The notes under the pieces were generated by a model. It had not been told where the DNA came from. It made no database searches and worked only from the letters and a program-made list of their open reading frames with translations. Positions 1-8,407 of a DNA stretch of 10,280 nt are shown piece after piece. The stretch is taken from assembly GCA_028565715.1 (NCBI GenBank), contig JAOXYC010245011.1:1-10280 (forward strand), given 5' to 3'. The DNA comes from Phoronis pallida (lineage: Eukaryota; Phoronida; Phoronidae). Position 1 is the stretch's first letter. The number at the start of each line of letters is the position of its first letter. Both the position numbers and the translations under genes were made by a program.

Positions 1-190
1 TGACAAAACTTGTCTTCATGCAGTTGTATTAATCAGTATCAATGGTAAGTGCAACGGAATTTGAATTTTTTAACCAAGAATTCATACAACCAAGTATATG
101 TTTGTAGTAACAATTATAATGAATTGACTTTTTTAAAAAATGTAGGTCGATCATATGCAGTCAAAGTTAAAACAATGGTCAAACGCGTAC
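1..190 (-). other. Start of the intron downstream of the mucin exon
   Basis: After the donor at 190-189 the minus-strand sequence becomes AT-rich and the reading frame closes. I see no polypyrimidine tract with AG and no continuation of the SEA domain up to the window edge, so the intron runs out of the window. The short plus-strand open frame at 49-282 overlaps the coding exon in antisense and resembles nothing known to me. Confidence 0.6.
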
Positions 191-193
191 CTG
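185..193 (-). other. 5' splice site (donor) ending the mucin exon within the SEA segment
   Basis: Read on the minus strand, the frame runs through a CAG codon (193-191) directly into GTACGC (190-185), a good match to the CAG|GTRNGN donor pattern. The open frame then stops after only three more codons (TGA at 181-179). This fits an exon that ends at 191 in phase 0, with the SEA domain continued in the next exon. The alternative, a genuine stop at 181-179, would leave a SEA domain cut to about a quarter of its usual length. Confidence 0.75.
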
Positions 194-3100
194 AGACTGT
201 ACTCTGCCGCGAAGATTCTTGTACTCTGAAGAGTTTGCATTCTTCAAGGACTCGTTCCATGTTAAGCTTGTTACCCTCATAGAACTTGAAATAACTGTCG
301 CTGGCTGCTGCGTCTGAGGTTGTGTTGTAGGTCCCTCAGTTGGAGGTTGTGTTGTAGGTTCCTCAGTTGGAGGTTGTGTTGTAGGTTCCTCTGTTGGAGG
401 TTGTGTTGTAGGTCCCTCAGTTGGAGGTTGTGTTGTAGGTTCCTCTGTTGGAGGTTGTGTTGTAGGTCCCTCGGTTGGAGGTTGTGTTGTAGGTTCCTCT
501 GTTGGAGGTTGCGTTGTAGGTCCCTCAGTTGGAGGTTGTGTTGTTGGTCCCTCAGTTGGAGGTTGTGTTGTAGGTTCCTCAGTTGGAGGTTGTGTTGTAG
601 GTTCCTCTGTTGGAGCCTGTGTTGTAGGAGCCTCTGTTTGAGCCTGTGTTGTAGGAGCCTGTGTTGTAGGAGCCTGTGTTGTAGGAGCCTGTGTTGTAGG
701 AGCCTCTGTTGGAGCCTGTGTTGTAGTAGCCTCTGTTGCAGCCTGTGTTGTAGGAGCCTCTGTTGGAGCTTGTGTTGTAGGAGCCTCAGTTGGAGGCTGT
801 GTTGTAGGTCCCTCTGTTGCAGCCTGTGTTGTAGGTGTCTCAGTTGGAGGCTGTGTTGTAGGAGCCTCTGTTGCAGCCTGTGTTGTAGGAGCCTCTGTTG
901 CAGACTCTGTTGTAGGAGCCTGTGTTGTAGGAGCCTCTGTTGGAGGCTGTGTTGTATGAGCCTCTGTTGTAGGAACCTCTGTTGTAGGAACCTCTGTTGG
1001 AGGCTGCGTTGTAGGTGCCTCAGTTGGAGGCTGTGTTGTAGGTGCCTCTGTTGTAGGAACCTCTGTTGGAGGCTGCGTTGTAGGTGCCTCAGTTGGAGGC
1101 TGTGTTGTAGGTGCCTCTGTTGCAGCCTGTGTTGTAGGTGCCTTAGTTAGAGGCTGCGTTGTAGGTGTCTCAGTTGGAGGCTGTGTTGTAGGTGTCTCAG
1201 TTGGAGGCTGTTTTGTAGGTGCCTCTGTTGTAGCCTGTGTTGTTGGTGCCTCAGTTGGAGGTTGTGTTGTTGGTGCCTCAGTTGGAGGTTGTGTTGTAGG
1301 TGCCTCAGTTGGAGGCTGTGTTGTAGGTGTCTCAGTTGGAGGTTGTGTTGTAGGTGCCTCTGTTGGAGGTTGTGTTGTAGGTGCCTCAATTGGAGGCTGT
1401 GTCGTAGGTGTCTCAGTTGGAGGCTGTGTTGTAGGTGCCTCTGTTGCAACCTGTGTTGTAGGTGTCTCAGTTGGAGGCTGTGTTGTAGGTGCCTCTGTTG
1501 GAGCCTGTGTTGTTGGAGCCTCTGTTGGATGTTGTGTTGTTGGTGCCTCAGTTGGAGGCCGTGTTGTAGGTGCCTCAGTTGGTGGCTGTGTTGTAGGTGA
1601 CTCTGTTGCAGCCTGTGTTGTTGGTGCCTCTGTTGGAGGTTGTGTTGTAGGAGCCTCTGTTGGAGGTTGTGTTGTTGGTGCCTCAGTTGGAGGCTGTGTT
1701 GTAGGTGCCTCAGTTGGTGGCTGTATTGTAGGTGCCTCTGTTGGAGCCTGTGTTGTAGGTGCCTCTGTTGCAGCCTGTGTTGTAGGTGCCTCTGTTGGAG
1801 GTTGTGTTGTTGGTGCCTCAGTTGCAAGCTGTGTTGTAGGTGCCTCTGTTGGAGCCTGTGTTGTAGGTTCCTCAGTTGGAGGTTGTGTTGTACGTGACTC
1901 TGTTGGATGCTGTGTTGTAGGTGCCTCTGTTGCAGCCTGTGTTGTAGGAGCCTCTGTTAGAGGTTGTGTTGTATGTGCCTCAGTTGGAGGTTGTGTTGTA
2001 ATAGCCTCTGTTGGACGTTGTGTTGTAGGTGCCTCTGTTGGAGGCTGTGTTGTAGGTGCCTCTGTTGGAGTCTGTGTTGTAGGTTCCTCTGTTGGAGTCT
2101 GTGTTGTTGGTCCCTCTGTTGGAGGTTGTGTTGTAGGTGCCTCTGTTGCAGCCTGTGTTGTAGGTGCCTCTGTTGGAGGTTGTGTTTTAGGTGCCTCTGT
2201 TGCAGCCTGTGTTGTAGGTCCCTCTGTTGGAGGTTGTGTTTTAGGTGCCTCTGTTGCAGCCTGTGTTGTAGGTGCCTCTGTTGGACCTTGTGTTGTAGGT
2301 GCCTCTGTTGGAGGTTGTGTTGTAGGTGCCTCTGTTGGGGGTTGTGTTGTAGGTGCATCTGTTGGAGGTTGTGTTGTAGGAGCCTCTGTTGGAGCCTGTG
2401 TTGTAGGTGCCTCTATTGGAGGTTGTGTTGTAGGAGCCTCTATTGGAGGTTGTGTTGTAGGTGCCTCTGTTTGACCTTGTGTTGTAGGTGCCTCTGTTGG
2501 AGCCTGTGTTGTAGCTTCCTCTGTTGGAGGTTGTGTTGTAGGTGCCTCTGTTGGAGCCTGTGTTGTAGGAGCCTCTGTTGCAGCCTGTGTTGTAGGAGCC
2601 TGTGTTGTAGGAGCCTCTGTTGGAGCCTGTGTTGTAGGTGCCTCTGTTGGAGCCTGTGTTGTAGGAGCCTCTGTTGGAGCCTGTGTTGTAGGTGTCTCAG
2701 TTGGAGGCTGTGTTGTAGGTGCCTCTGTTGGAGGTTGTGTTGTAGGAGCCTCTGTTGGAGGTTGTGTTGTAGGTGCCTCTGTTGGAGCCTCTGTTGTAGG
2801 TGCATTGGTTGCAGCCTGTGTTGTAGGTGCCTCTGTTGCAGCCTGTGTTGTAGGTGCCTCAGTTGGAGGTTGCGTTGTTGGTGCCTCTGTTGGAGCCTGT
2901 GTTGTAGGTGCATCGGTTGCAGCCTGTGTTGTAGGTGCCTCAGTTGGAGGTTGCGTTGTAGGTGCCTCAGTTGGAGGTTGCGTTGTAGGTGCCTCTGTTG
3001 GAGCCTGTGTTGTAGGTGCCTCTGTTGGAGCCTGTGTTGTAGGTTCCTCAGTTAGAGGCTGTGTTGTAGGTGCTTCTGTTGGAGATTGTGTTGTAGGTGC

Positions 3101-4239
3101 CTCTGTTGGAGCCTGTGTTGTAGGTGCCTCTGTTGGAGCCTCTGTTTTAGGAGCCTCAGTTGGAGGCTGTGTTGTAGGTCCCTCTGTTGGAGCCTGTGTT
3201 GTAGGTGCCTCAGTTGGGGGTTGCGTTGTAGGTGCCTCTGTATGAGCCTGTGTTGTAGGTGCCTCTGTTGGAGCCAGTGTTGTAGGTGCTTCAGTTGGAG
3301 GTTGTGTTGTAGGTTCCTCTGTTGGAGCCTGTGTTGTAGGAGCCTCAGTTGGAGGTTGTGTTGTAGGAGCCTCTGTTGGAGGTTGTGTTGTAAGTGCCTC
3401 AGTTGGAGGTTGCGTTGTTGGTGCCTCTGTTTGAGCCTGTGTTGTAGGTGCCTTGGTTGCAGCCTGTGTTGTAGGTGCCTTGGTTGCAGCCTGTGTTGTA
3501 GGTGCCTTGGTTGCAGCCTGTGTTGTAGGTGTCTCAGTTGGTGGTTGTGTTGTAGGTCCCTTAGTTAGAGGTTGTGTTGTTGGTGCCTCCGTTGGAGGTT
3601 GTGTTGTAAGTGCCTCTGTTGGAGGTTGTGTTGTAGGTGCCTCTGTTTGAGCCTGTGTTGTAGGAGCCTTAGTTGCAGCCTGTGTTGTAGGTGCCTCAGT
3701 TGGAGGCTGCGTTGTAGGTGTCTCAATTGGAGGCTGTGTTGTAGGTGCCTCTGTTTGAGCCTGTGTTGTAGGAGCCTTAGTTGCAGCCTGTGTTGTAGGT
3801 GCCTCAGTTGGAGGCTGCGTTGTAGGTGTCTCAATTGGAGGCTGTGTTGTAGGTGCTTCTGTTGCAACCTTTGTTGTAGGTGCCTCTGTTGGAGCCTGTG
3901 TTGTAGGAGCCTCAGTTGGAGGTTGTGTTGTAGGTTCCTCTGTTGGAGCCTGTGTTGTAGGAGCTTCAGTTGGAGGTTGTGTTGTAGGTTCCTCTGTTGG
4001 AGCCTGTGTTGTAGGAGCCTCAGTTGGAGCCTGTGTTGTAGCTGCCTCACTTATAGCTATGGTTGTTTGAAGCTTCGTAGTAGCGGCATCTGTCGGGAGT
4101 TTCGTCGTTTGTAGTATAGTTGATGTCCCCTCATTGATCTGTGTTGTGACGCCATTTGTAAGTCGAAGTGTTGTTGTCACATTCTGTTGAGTACTTGGTG
4201 TCGTCGTTAGGTTTTGGCCGTCTGAGATCGTCTGATTTA
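191..4239 (-). CDS. Giant internal exon of a SEA-domain mucin-like glycoprotein (partial gene)
   Basis: The exon encodes 1349 complete codons plus two bases of a split first codon, with no stop. In order these are: about 65 residues of Thr-rich leader with sequons NQT, NLT and NVT; about 1240 residues of 9-mer repeats of type TTQPPTEAP, almost free of Ser, Cys and aromatics; a linker; and a C-terminal segment with LTWNESL and NSSEYKNL. That segment resembles the start of a SEA domain (hydrophobic strand, then a 'sSxeYk.l' helix) and has two further sequons. Known SEA mucins are secreted or membrane-tethered, and their Pro/Thr tandem repeats are densely O-glycosylated to form a rod or gel at the cell surface or in mucus; that role is inferred here. 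The 5' edge is a splice acceptor (phase 1), not a start codon: the open frame has no ATG before the repeats and begins only with GTG at 4477. The 3' edge is a donor inside the SEA segment (phase 0). Signal peptide, remaining SEA domain and any membrane anchor are not seen. An intact frame over 4 kb of repeats argues for real coding. Confidence 0.82.
330..599 (-). repeat. Most homogeneous block of the array: ten near-identical TTQPPTE(G/E)P units
   Basis: Ten consecutive 27-bp units differ from each other mostly at one position, the codon GGA versus GAA (Gly or Glu) at residue 8, plus an occasional synonymous change in the neighbouring Glu codon. Glu and Gly units partly alternate, suggesting a 54-bp higher-order unit. 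This is the C-terminal end of the repeat domain, next to the SEA segment. The rest of the array is mixed in units and more diverged, so this end was probably amplified or homogenised most recently. Confidence 0.8.
654..698 (-). repeat. Three identical 15-bp subunits encoding TTQAP
   Basis: Three perfect copies of a 15-bp unit (plus-strand GGAGCCTGTGTTGTA) follow each other and encode TTQAP three times. Each is a 27-bp unit lacking the 12 bp for the second half, so the array here has a local 5-residue period. Isolated 15-bp units also occur elsewhere in the array, for example within 961-1060 (TTEVP, TTEAP). Confidence 0.85.
976..1122 (-). repeat. 69-bp higher-order repeat, about 2.1 identical copies
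   Basis: Positions 976-1053 and 1045-1122 are identical at a 69-bp offset. The unit is two 27-bp repeats plus one 15-bp repeat, 23 residues in all, so duplication kept the reading frame. It marks a local segmental duplication larger than the basic unit. Confidence 0.75.
3627..3855 (-). repeat. 108-bp higher-order repeat, about 2.1 identical copies
   Basis: The sequence from 3627 to about 3747 reappears unchanged 108 bp later, from 3735 to about 3855. The unit is four 27-bp repeats (36 residues, including the variants TTQPPIETP, TTQAATKAP and TTQAQTEAP). The rare variant order is conserved in both copies, which shows a block duplication and not independent mutation. Confidence 0.8.
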
Positions 4240-4261
4240 CTGAAATAGTAAAAAGAATACA
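4240..4261 (-). other. Proximal 3' splice site (acceptor) of the mucin exon
   Basis: On the minus strand the tract TTCTTTTTACTATTTCAG ends with AG at 4241-4240, giving a long pyrimidine run and a canonical CAG acceptor. The exon would start at 4239 with two bases completing a split codon (phase 1). Phase-1 introns commonly follow signal-peptide exons in extracellular proteins. An A-rich stretch just upstream (TATAACATG on the minus strand) could supply a branch point, but I cannot confirm one. Confidence 0.7.
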
Positions 4262-4311
4262 TGTTATATTTGATGGCACTTTTTGCTGTGAATACGATAG
4301 AGTGTGATTTA

Positions 4312-4333
4312 CTGAAATAGTAAAAAGAATACA
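4312..4333 (-). other. Distal duplicate 3' splice site, 72 nt upstream and in the same phase
   Basis: The polypyrimidine tract and CAG acceptor at 4240-4261 are repeated exactly 72 bp further upstream in transcription, with AG at 4313-4312. The interval contains no stop in the mucin frame, so use of this site would add 24 residues (including sequons NHT and NIT, and a hydrophobic run CILFTI) before the Thr-rich leader. Which site is used cannot be told from the sequence. Confidence 0.55.
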
Positions 4334-4376
4334 TGTTATATTTGATGGCACTTTTTGCTGTGAATACGATAGAGTG

Positions 4377-6293
4377 ATCCAAATATTGAATCCAATCGCA
4401 TATAACTCAGTGCGCTGCCCTTTCGTTGCTGTGCAGTGATGGGTACAGTACAGTTCATTGTACCAAAGAACTTCCACTTCCTTAATTTAACGATTATGTC
4501 TGAAGCTATTCGTAGCTGAATTGAATATAAAACTGCACGTGGAATGAAGATGTTTTGATTGTTTTACCCTTCGTAAACGGTTTGTTCAATGTCATTGGGA
4601 AAAAAATAACTCTAACAATGACAATGTCCGTAATAATTGTGGATTTGACACTTTGAATAATTTCATTATCCAGTATGCACAATAGCAATATTTCCTATTG
4701 AAAAGAGTTTAGAGTTGATATTGGATATCAGCGTTGCAAACTATCATTATTCGTTGCGGTTGGTTATTCATCTTTTTGAGTTATTGTCCTTTTATAAACG
4801 ACCCAGGTATCATTTACGCTAACCGTATGTCGCGGTTGAAATTCATTTTGTTTAGGGAGGTACCATTGTTCGGGTCTGGTAAAACACGCATCGACCTCTT
4901 TCTCATACTAAAAGGACAAGGACTGGAGATAATATAGCCTCATAAAATCTCATAGTATTCTTACAATAAACATCAGTTTAATAATATCTAAATATCTACA
5001 TTGTATATTTCTGTTTCAAGTTATGCCGTGGGAAGAATGCCATTAAAATTGTTTACAGATCGGGACCTGTCTCGAAAAATTAAAATTTGAAAATACGATA
5101 CGTGTTTTTTGTGCAAAGATTTTACCCGAGTGTATTTAAACATTCAGTATACGGAATTGCGATACTATTCAATCTGGGTCGAATATCGGTCATATACTTT
5201 GATGTCAGTTAAGTTTTTCACTGCGATCCGTTTATAGTTATGCGTTAATTTACACAACATTACGCCTAAACGGTTAGTTTGGCATTTTGTTGAAATGTCA
5301 CTGTTGTTTTGAAGGGTATCCGTGTTCACGAAAATCGGTACAACACTTGGAAATTCATACCCATTATAATTTTAGTATTGTGAAAGTATGCAAGAAAATA
5401 ATATATAAAAAGTTATTTCGAGGTATCTAGGTCCTCTTCAGTTTAATTCATTCTTTGCCAATGAAAGAAAAACGTATGTAGGCCTACTAACAGGACTGTT
5501 ATGAGCAGCAATTACAAGGGTCTCCGAGAACGATGTACAGGGTTAGAGAACTTTCAGCTTCACCAACACTCCATCCTACCTTCGATTACCCTCGCAAACC
5601 ACTACATTAACCTTTCTCAATGCATGAACCATACATGGGCATGCAACAACTACATTGATGCGGTAAGAAAAGTTAATCTAGTGGATTTTGAGGATAATCG
5701 GGGATGAGAAGGGGCTAAGATGTTGATGAAATTGAAAAGTTTCCTTTCAAATTTTCCGTCATTTTTGTGCTGCGAAGTTTGATCTTACGACCTTATTGTT
5801 AGGCTTACTATGCCACTTCAGTAAGGGCTAGCATGATATTTTGATCCAGTCAAGCGTTTTGAATGACCGATTAATAGCGAACGATACATCATACATGGAC
5901 TGGTGTAGGCCTAATTTGTTCCGGGTCTTTTTATATTGTTCGTTCTTTTATAAATTTTGTCTATTCTTTATTTCCAAAAATCATCTGACACCTTTGCGTC
6001 ATTTGACGATTTACAATAAGCGGAATGAATAACAACCTTGACGTTCAAGAGAATAAGGAAGTTGTGAATTTAGACAACTAATATTTACTTTTCGACAATA
6101 ATTTGCGAAAATGTGAACATCAAATATGTGATTGGGCACGGAATATAAAACTTCCCTTATTAGGATTAGAATTGTTCTATTTGAGGAAGTTCTACACACG
6201 TATACATTACAACTGCATAAAATTATGCAATATGCCCGGGGTTATGACACTGGTTTATCGCATGACTTTTTAGGTAAAATTTAAATTTTGCAC
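4377..6293. other. Non-coding stretch: intron or 5' flank of the mucin gene
   Basis: This stretch is AT-rich with frequent stops in all frames. Short open frames (4506-4688 minus, 4734-4937 plus, 5501-5707 plus, 5841-6032 plus, 6011-6199 minus) have no recognisable domain, and the first opens with TTG. I looked on the minus strand for a short hydrophobic ATG exon ending in a phase-1 donor, as a signal-peptide exon should, and found none. A TATAAAAGG sequence lies on the minus strand at 4796-4788, but nothing around it supports a promoter. Two copies of TAGGCCTA occur at 5479-5486 and 5906-5913. Confidence 0.6.
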
Positions 6294-6413
6294 AAGGTCA
6301 GAAATGATGGAACACATTGTTCATACTCTCCCGATGACATAATAAAAAAATAAGTTCCTTAACTGGGTGAGATCACACAGTTAAGGAACTTTTTATTATT
6401 AAGGTCAGAAATG
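6294..6413. repeat. Fold-back palindrome flanked by 13-bp direct repeats; possible small transposon
   Basis: The arms 6352-6365 and 6378-6391 (AAGTTCCTTAACTG and its exact complement) enclose 12 bases that themselves pair as GTGA/TCAC around a GA loop. The whole therefore forms an almost continuous hairpin with one G/A mismatch. Outside the arms, A-rich (6341-6351) and T-rich (6392-6400) tracts can extend the stem imperfectly. The 13-mer AAGGTCAGAAATG stands at 6294-6306 and again at 6401-6413, directly against the right end of the palindrome, as a target-site duplication might. The left direct repeat is 34 bp away from the palindrome, so the insertion boundary is unclear. There is no coding capacity; a MITE or fold-back element is possible but the family is not recognised. 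Confidence 0.6.
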
Positions 6414-8327
6414 TTTTCTAAAGACAAATTTGGTGGAAAAAGGCGGAGTTCCCCTTTAAATGGCACATATACCCTACGACCCATATTGACCCCTTTGGCC
6501 CTGATTCATTAAACAACCTGCTCTAGGCCTATACTGAATCATATTTCTATTCTTGATGATAAATTATTCTGTTAATCTATTCTTCATAACCTAGTTCATC
6601 GAGTTACGAATGGCTTTAATCCAAACACTCGATCACAATATCCCATTGTCGTGAGGAATGCAGCAAAATGTACTTAACGTTGTATGCCCTTAACCCAATA
6701 AAGGTGGTTTTGTATTGTAATTTGCATTGACTGGAGTTATGATAATTAAGCTTGGCTGATTAGGTGCGTTTCAAACTATAACTTTCTGCACCAGTTACAA
6801 ACAAAGGCTATAATTTAGACAATGACATTTTTGTCATTCATAAAAATCACTTATAAAATCTCCCATGCAGTCACCGATACACCTCTCTCGTAAACGCGGG
6901 AAATGAATACCCTGCGGTACCCGGGTAGGAAAGCGAAAGGGTATATTTACCGAAAACTTCATTAACTGTGACCTATCCCGAAAACTTATGTTTTTAAGAA
7001 GGCATGTTTATTTCAAACGCCTGCACATATTTTGGTGACTACATTTTCCTTTCTCTATTTGGTGATATTTGAAGCTGGGACACACAAAAGATCGTATATC
7101 CGAGTGTTTAACTATTGAGTTTACGATGGAAAGGTGTGTTTAAGTGCTCTCGACAAAAAACGTGTGCTAAAGGTGGGTCAAATTATTTGAATTTTTGATA
7201 AATGAATCTGGGTCAAATCACCAAAAGTACATTTAGAAGAGATGAAAACAATTGATAACGAGGAAATGGATTCATTTTCAAGATGTCAGCCACCCCTACC
7301 CCTCCCAATAGTAAATATTTGTGGTAATCCTAAACCAAGGGGACATTTTCAAACCAACATCATTCATGCACTATTCCCGATCACATGGGCGCATTTTGTT
7401 GACTTGACAACGTTTTCCAATGTTAGGGGAGTCATAGATAACAGTATCCCATCACGCCCGGGCCCAGTTTGAGCGGCCCTATCCAAACCTACCCAGAATT
7501 CTCAGAGACTCGTGATAATTTGTCATCTCTTGGAACAATATTTGTCAGGACAGATAGCTGTGAGAATTAGGGTGAAACATGAAAGCAATTGTGTACTCAA
7601 CAAATAAAGAATTTTATCACCAACATTAGTACTCTCGTGGCTCGGATAACAGAGATATTTCGTGATAATCGCCAGTGAAATTAACCAAAATTAGGTTTAT
7701 GTCAGATAAAAACAGCACTTGAAGCCTAATAGACCATAGGTTCTCGAGAGTAGGAACATTTTCTCCCAATACCCTAGGATGGACCAACAATAGTCCTAGT
7801 TCACTAACGATTTACCAAAGTTAATAAATTTAAAAGAGAAAACATGTTTGAATCGATATACACTAAATTGATTTTTTTTAAAACGTAGAGCTGACAGTAG
7901 GCTAATAAACGAAATATTTTTTGTCATAACGCATCGGAAACGATATGTAACGTTACAGTATGAGTATGATAAAATGAGTCTTGCCTTCACAAACATCAAA
8001 ATTCAAGAATTTATGATTAACGAAAGTGTAGTAGTGAGACTTAAACCCCACGACCCAACCCATGCCCGGGGTACCATCGCATTCAGTTACGGTATAGCAG
8101 GGTTTACTACCTTTATCACACACGTGGTTAACAACTTAACATTTGGGAAGGATTGGCAACATGATAAGAACTTCTAAGAAAAAATATTATTTTTTGCATC
8201 TTGCATAAAAACCACCTACATGACTGATAAATTTTATTACATAACTACTGATTTAGTAAAACTTAAATTTAATAATATCAAAGCGTTATTACATTGTCTC
8301 AATCGAGTTCTCAAAACTCAACATTTT
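6414..8327. other. Non-coding stretch without recognisable genes
   Basis: Stops are dense in all frames. The open frames 7242-7472 plus, 7796-7999 minus and 7974-8177 plus show no domain, signal peptide or repeat structure. Small repeats are present: TGGGTCAAAT occurs twice near 7173 and 7209, and CCGAAAACTT twice near 6950 and 6978. One TAGGCCTA lies at 6524-6531. I see no tRNA-like or rRNA-like segment. Taken as intron or intergenic sequence. Confidence 0.55.
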
Positions 8328-8341
8328 TCGCCAATTGGCGA
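8328..8341. repeat. 14-bp perfect palindrome
   Basis: TCGCCAATTGGCGA is its own reverse complement. Its right half extends into GGCGAGTT (8337-8344), which is the reverse complement of AACTCGCC at 8419-8426 in the hairpin downstream, so the two are probably parts of one repetitive element. Confidence 0.7.
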
Positions 8342-8407
8342 GTTATGTGATAAAATGAATCTCAACTTCGTGGGAAGTATTGAACCTTTTATTGGGGATT
8401 CGATTTT

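Larger units (their letters stand above)
329..4039 (-). repeat. 27-bp coding tandem repeat (mucin PTS domain), about 135 copies
   Basis: The array is a minisatellite with a 27-bp unit encoding the consensus TTQ-(P/A)-(P/A)-TE-(A/G/E/T)-P. Most substitutions fall at unit positions 4, 5 and 8, giving variants such as TTQAATEAP, TTQAPTEEP and TTQPPTETP. Three Thr per unit next to Pro give several hundred potential O-GalNAc sites, and one Glu per unit makes the backbone acidic. A few 15-bp units (TTQAP, TTEVP) shorten the register without breaking the frame, because both lengths are multiples of three. The coding strand is C/A-rich and G-poor, so the plus strand reads as G/T-rich. Copy number probably varies between individuals, as in other mucin arrays (inference). 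The count is an estimate from length divided by 27. Confidence 0.93.
4233..4376 (-). repeat. Perfect 72-bp tandem duplication carrying the splice acceptor
   Basis: Copy 1 spans 4233-4304 and copy 2 spans 4305-4376. I see no mismatch between them, so the duplication is recent or maintained (or an assembly artefact). Each copy holds the last ~60 nt of intron, the polypyrimidine tract, the AG and the first 7 nt of exon. Because 72 is a multiple of three, the frame reads through both copies. Confidence 0.92.

Noticed and set aside
320-3568. Long plus-strand open frames with Cys/Leu/Arg-rich repeats (CCRCLSWRL type) and a VVGASVGGC type frame
   Set aside because: They are antisense shadows of the 27-bp mucin repeat. 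They break and restart along the array, while the minus-strand Thr/Pro frame stays open throughout and joins non-repetitive sequence with SEA-like features.
329-4039. Bacterial or CRISPR-like repeat array
   Set aside because: Units are contiguous without spacers, are in frame, and encode a Thr/Pro mucin repeat.
329-4039. G-quadruplex or R-loop structure from the G/T-rich plus strand
   Set aside because: G runs are mostly two long, and the non-template strand of the inferred gene is C/A-rich, which does not favour R-loops.
1147-4050. Minus-strand HLQHNLQQR-type open frames
   Set aside because: They are out-of-frame readings of the same repeat, limited to the repetitive part and broken several times.
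4788-4796. TATAAAAGG on the minus strand as a promoter for the mucin gene
   Set aside because: No ATG exon with a signal peptide follows between it and the acceptor at 4241, and such A/T words are frequent in this AT-rich DNA.
5501-5707. Possible plus-strand exon with TACTAAC upstream (around 5485) and a GCG|GTAAGA donor-like site near 5660
   Set aside because: There is no polypyrimidine tract, no recognisable protein domain, and the signals are short enough to be chance.
7460-7530. Minus-strand ATG frame ending in a GG|GTAGGT donor in phase 1, as a candidate first exon
   Set aside because: The encoded residues (MTNYHESLRILG) are not hydrophobic, so they are not a signal peptide.
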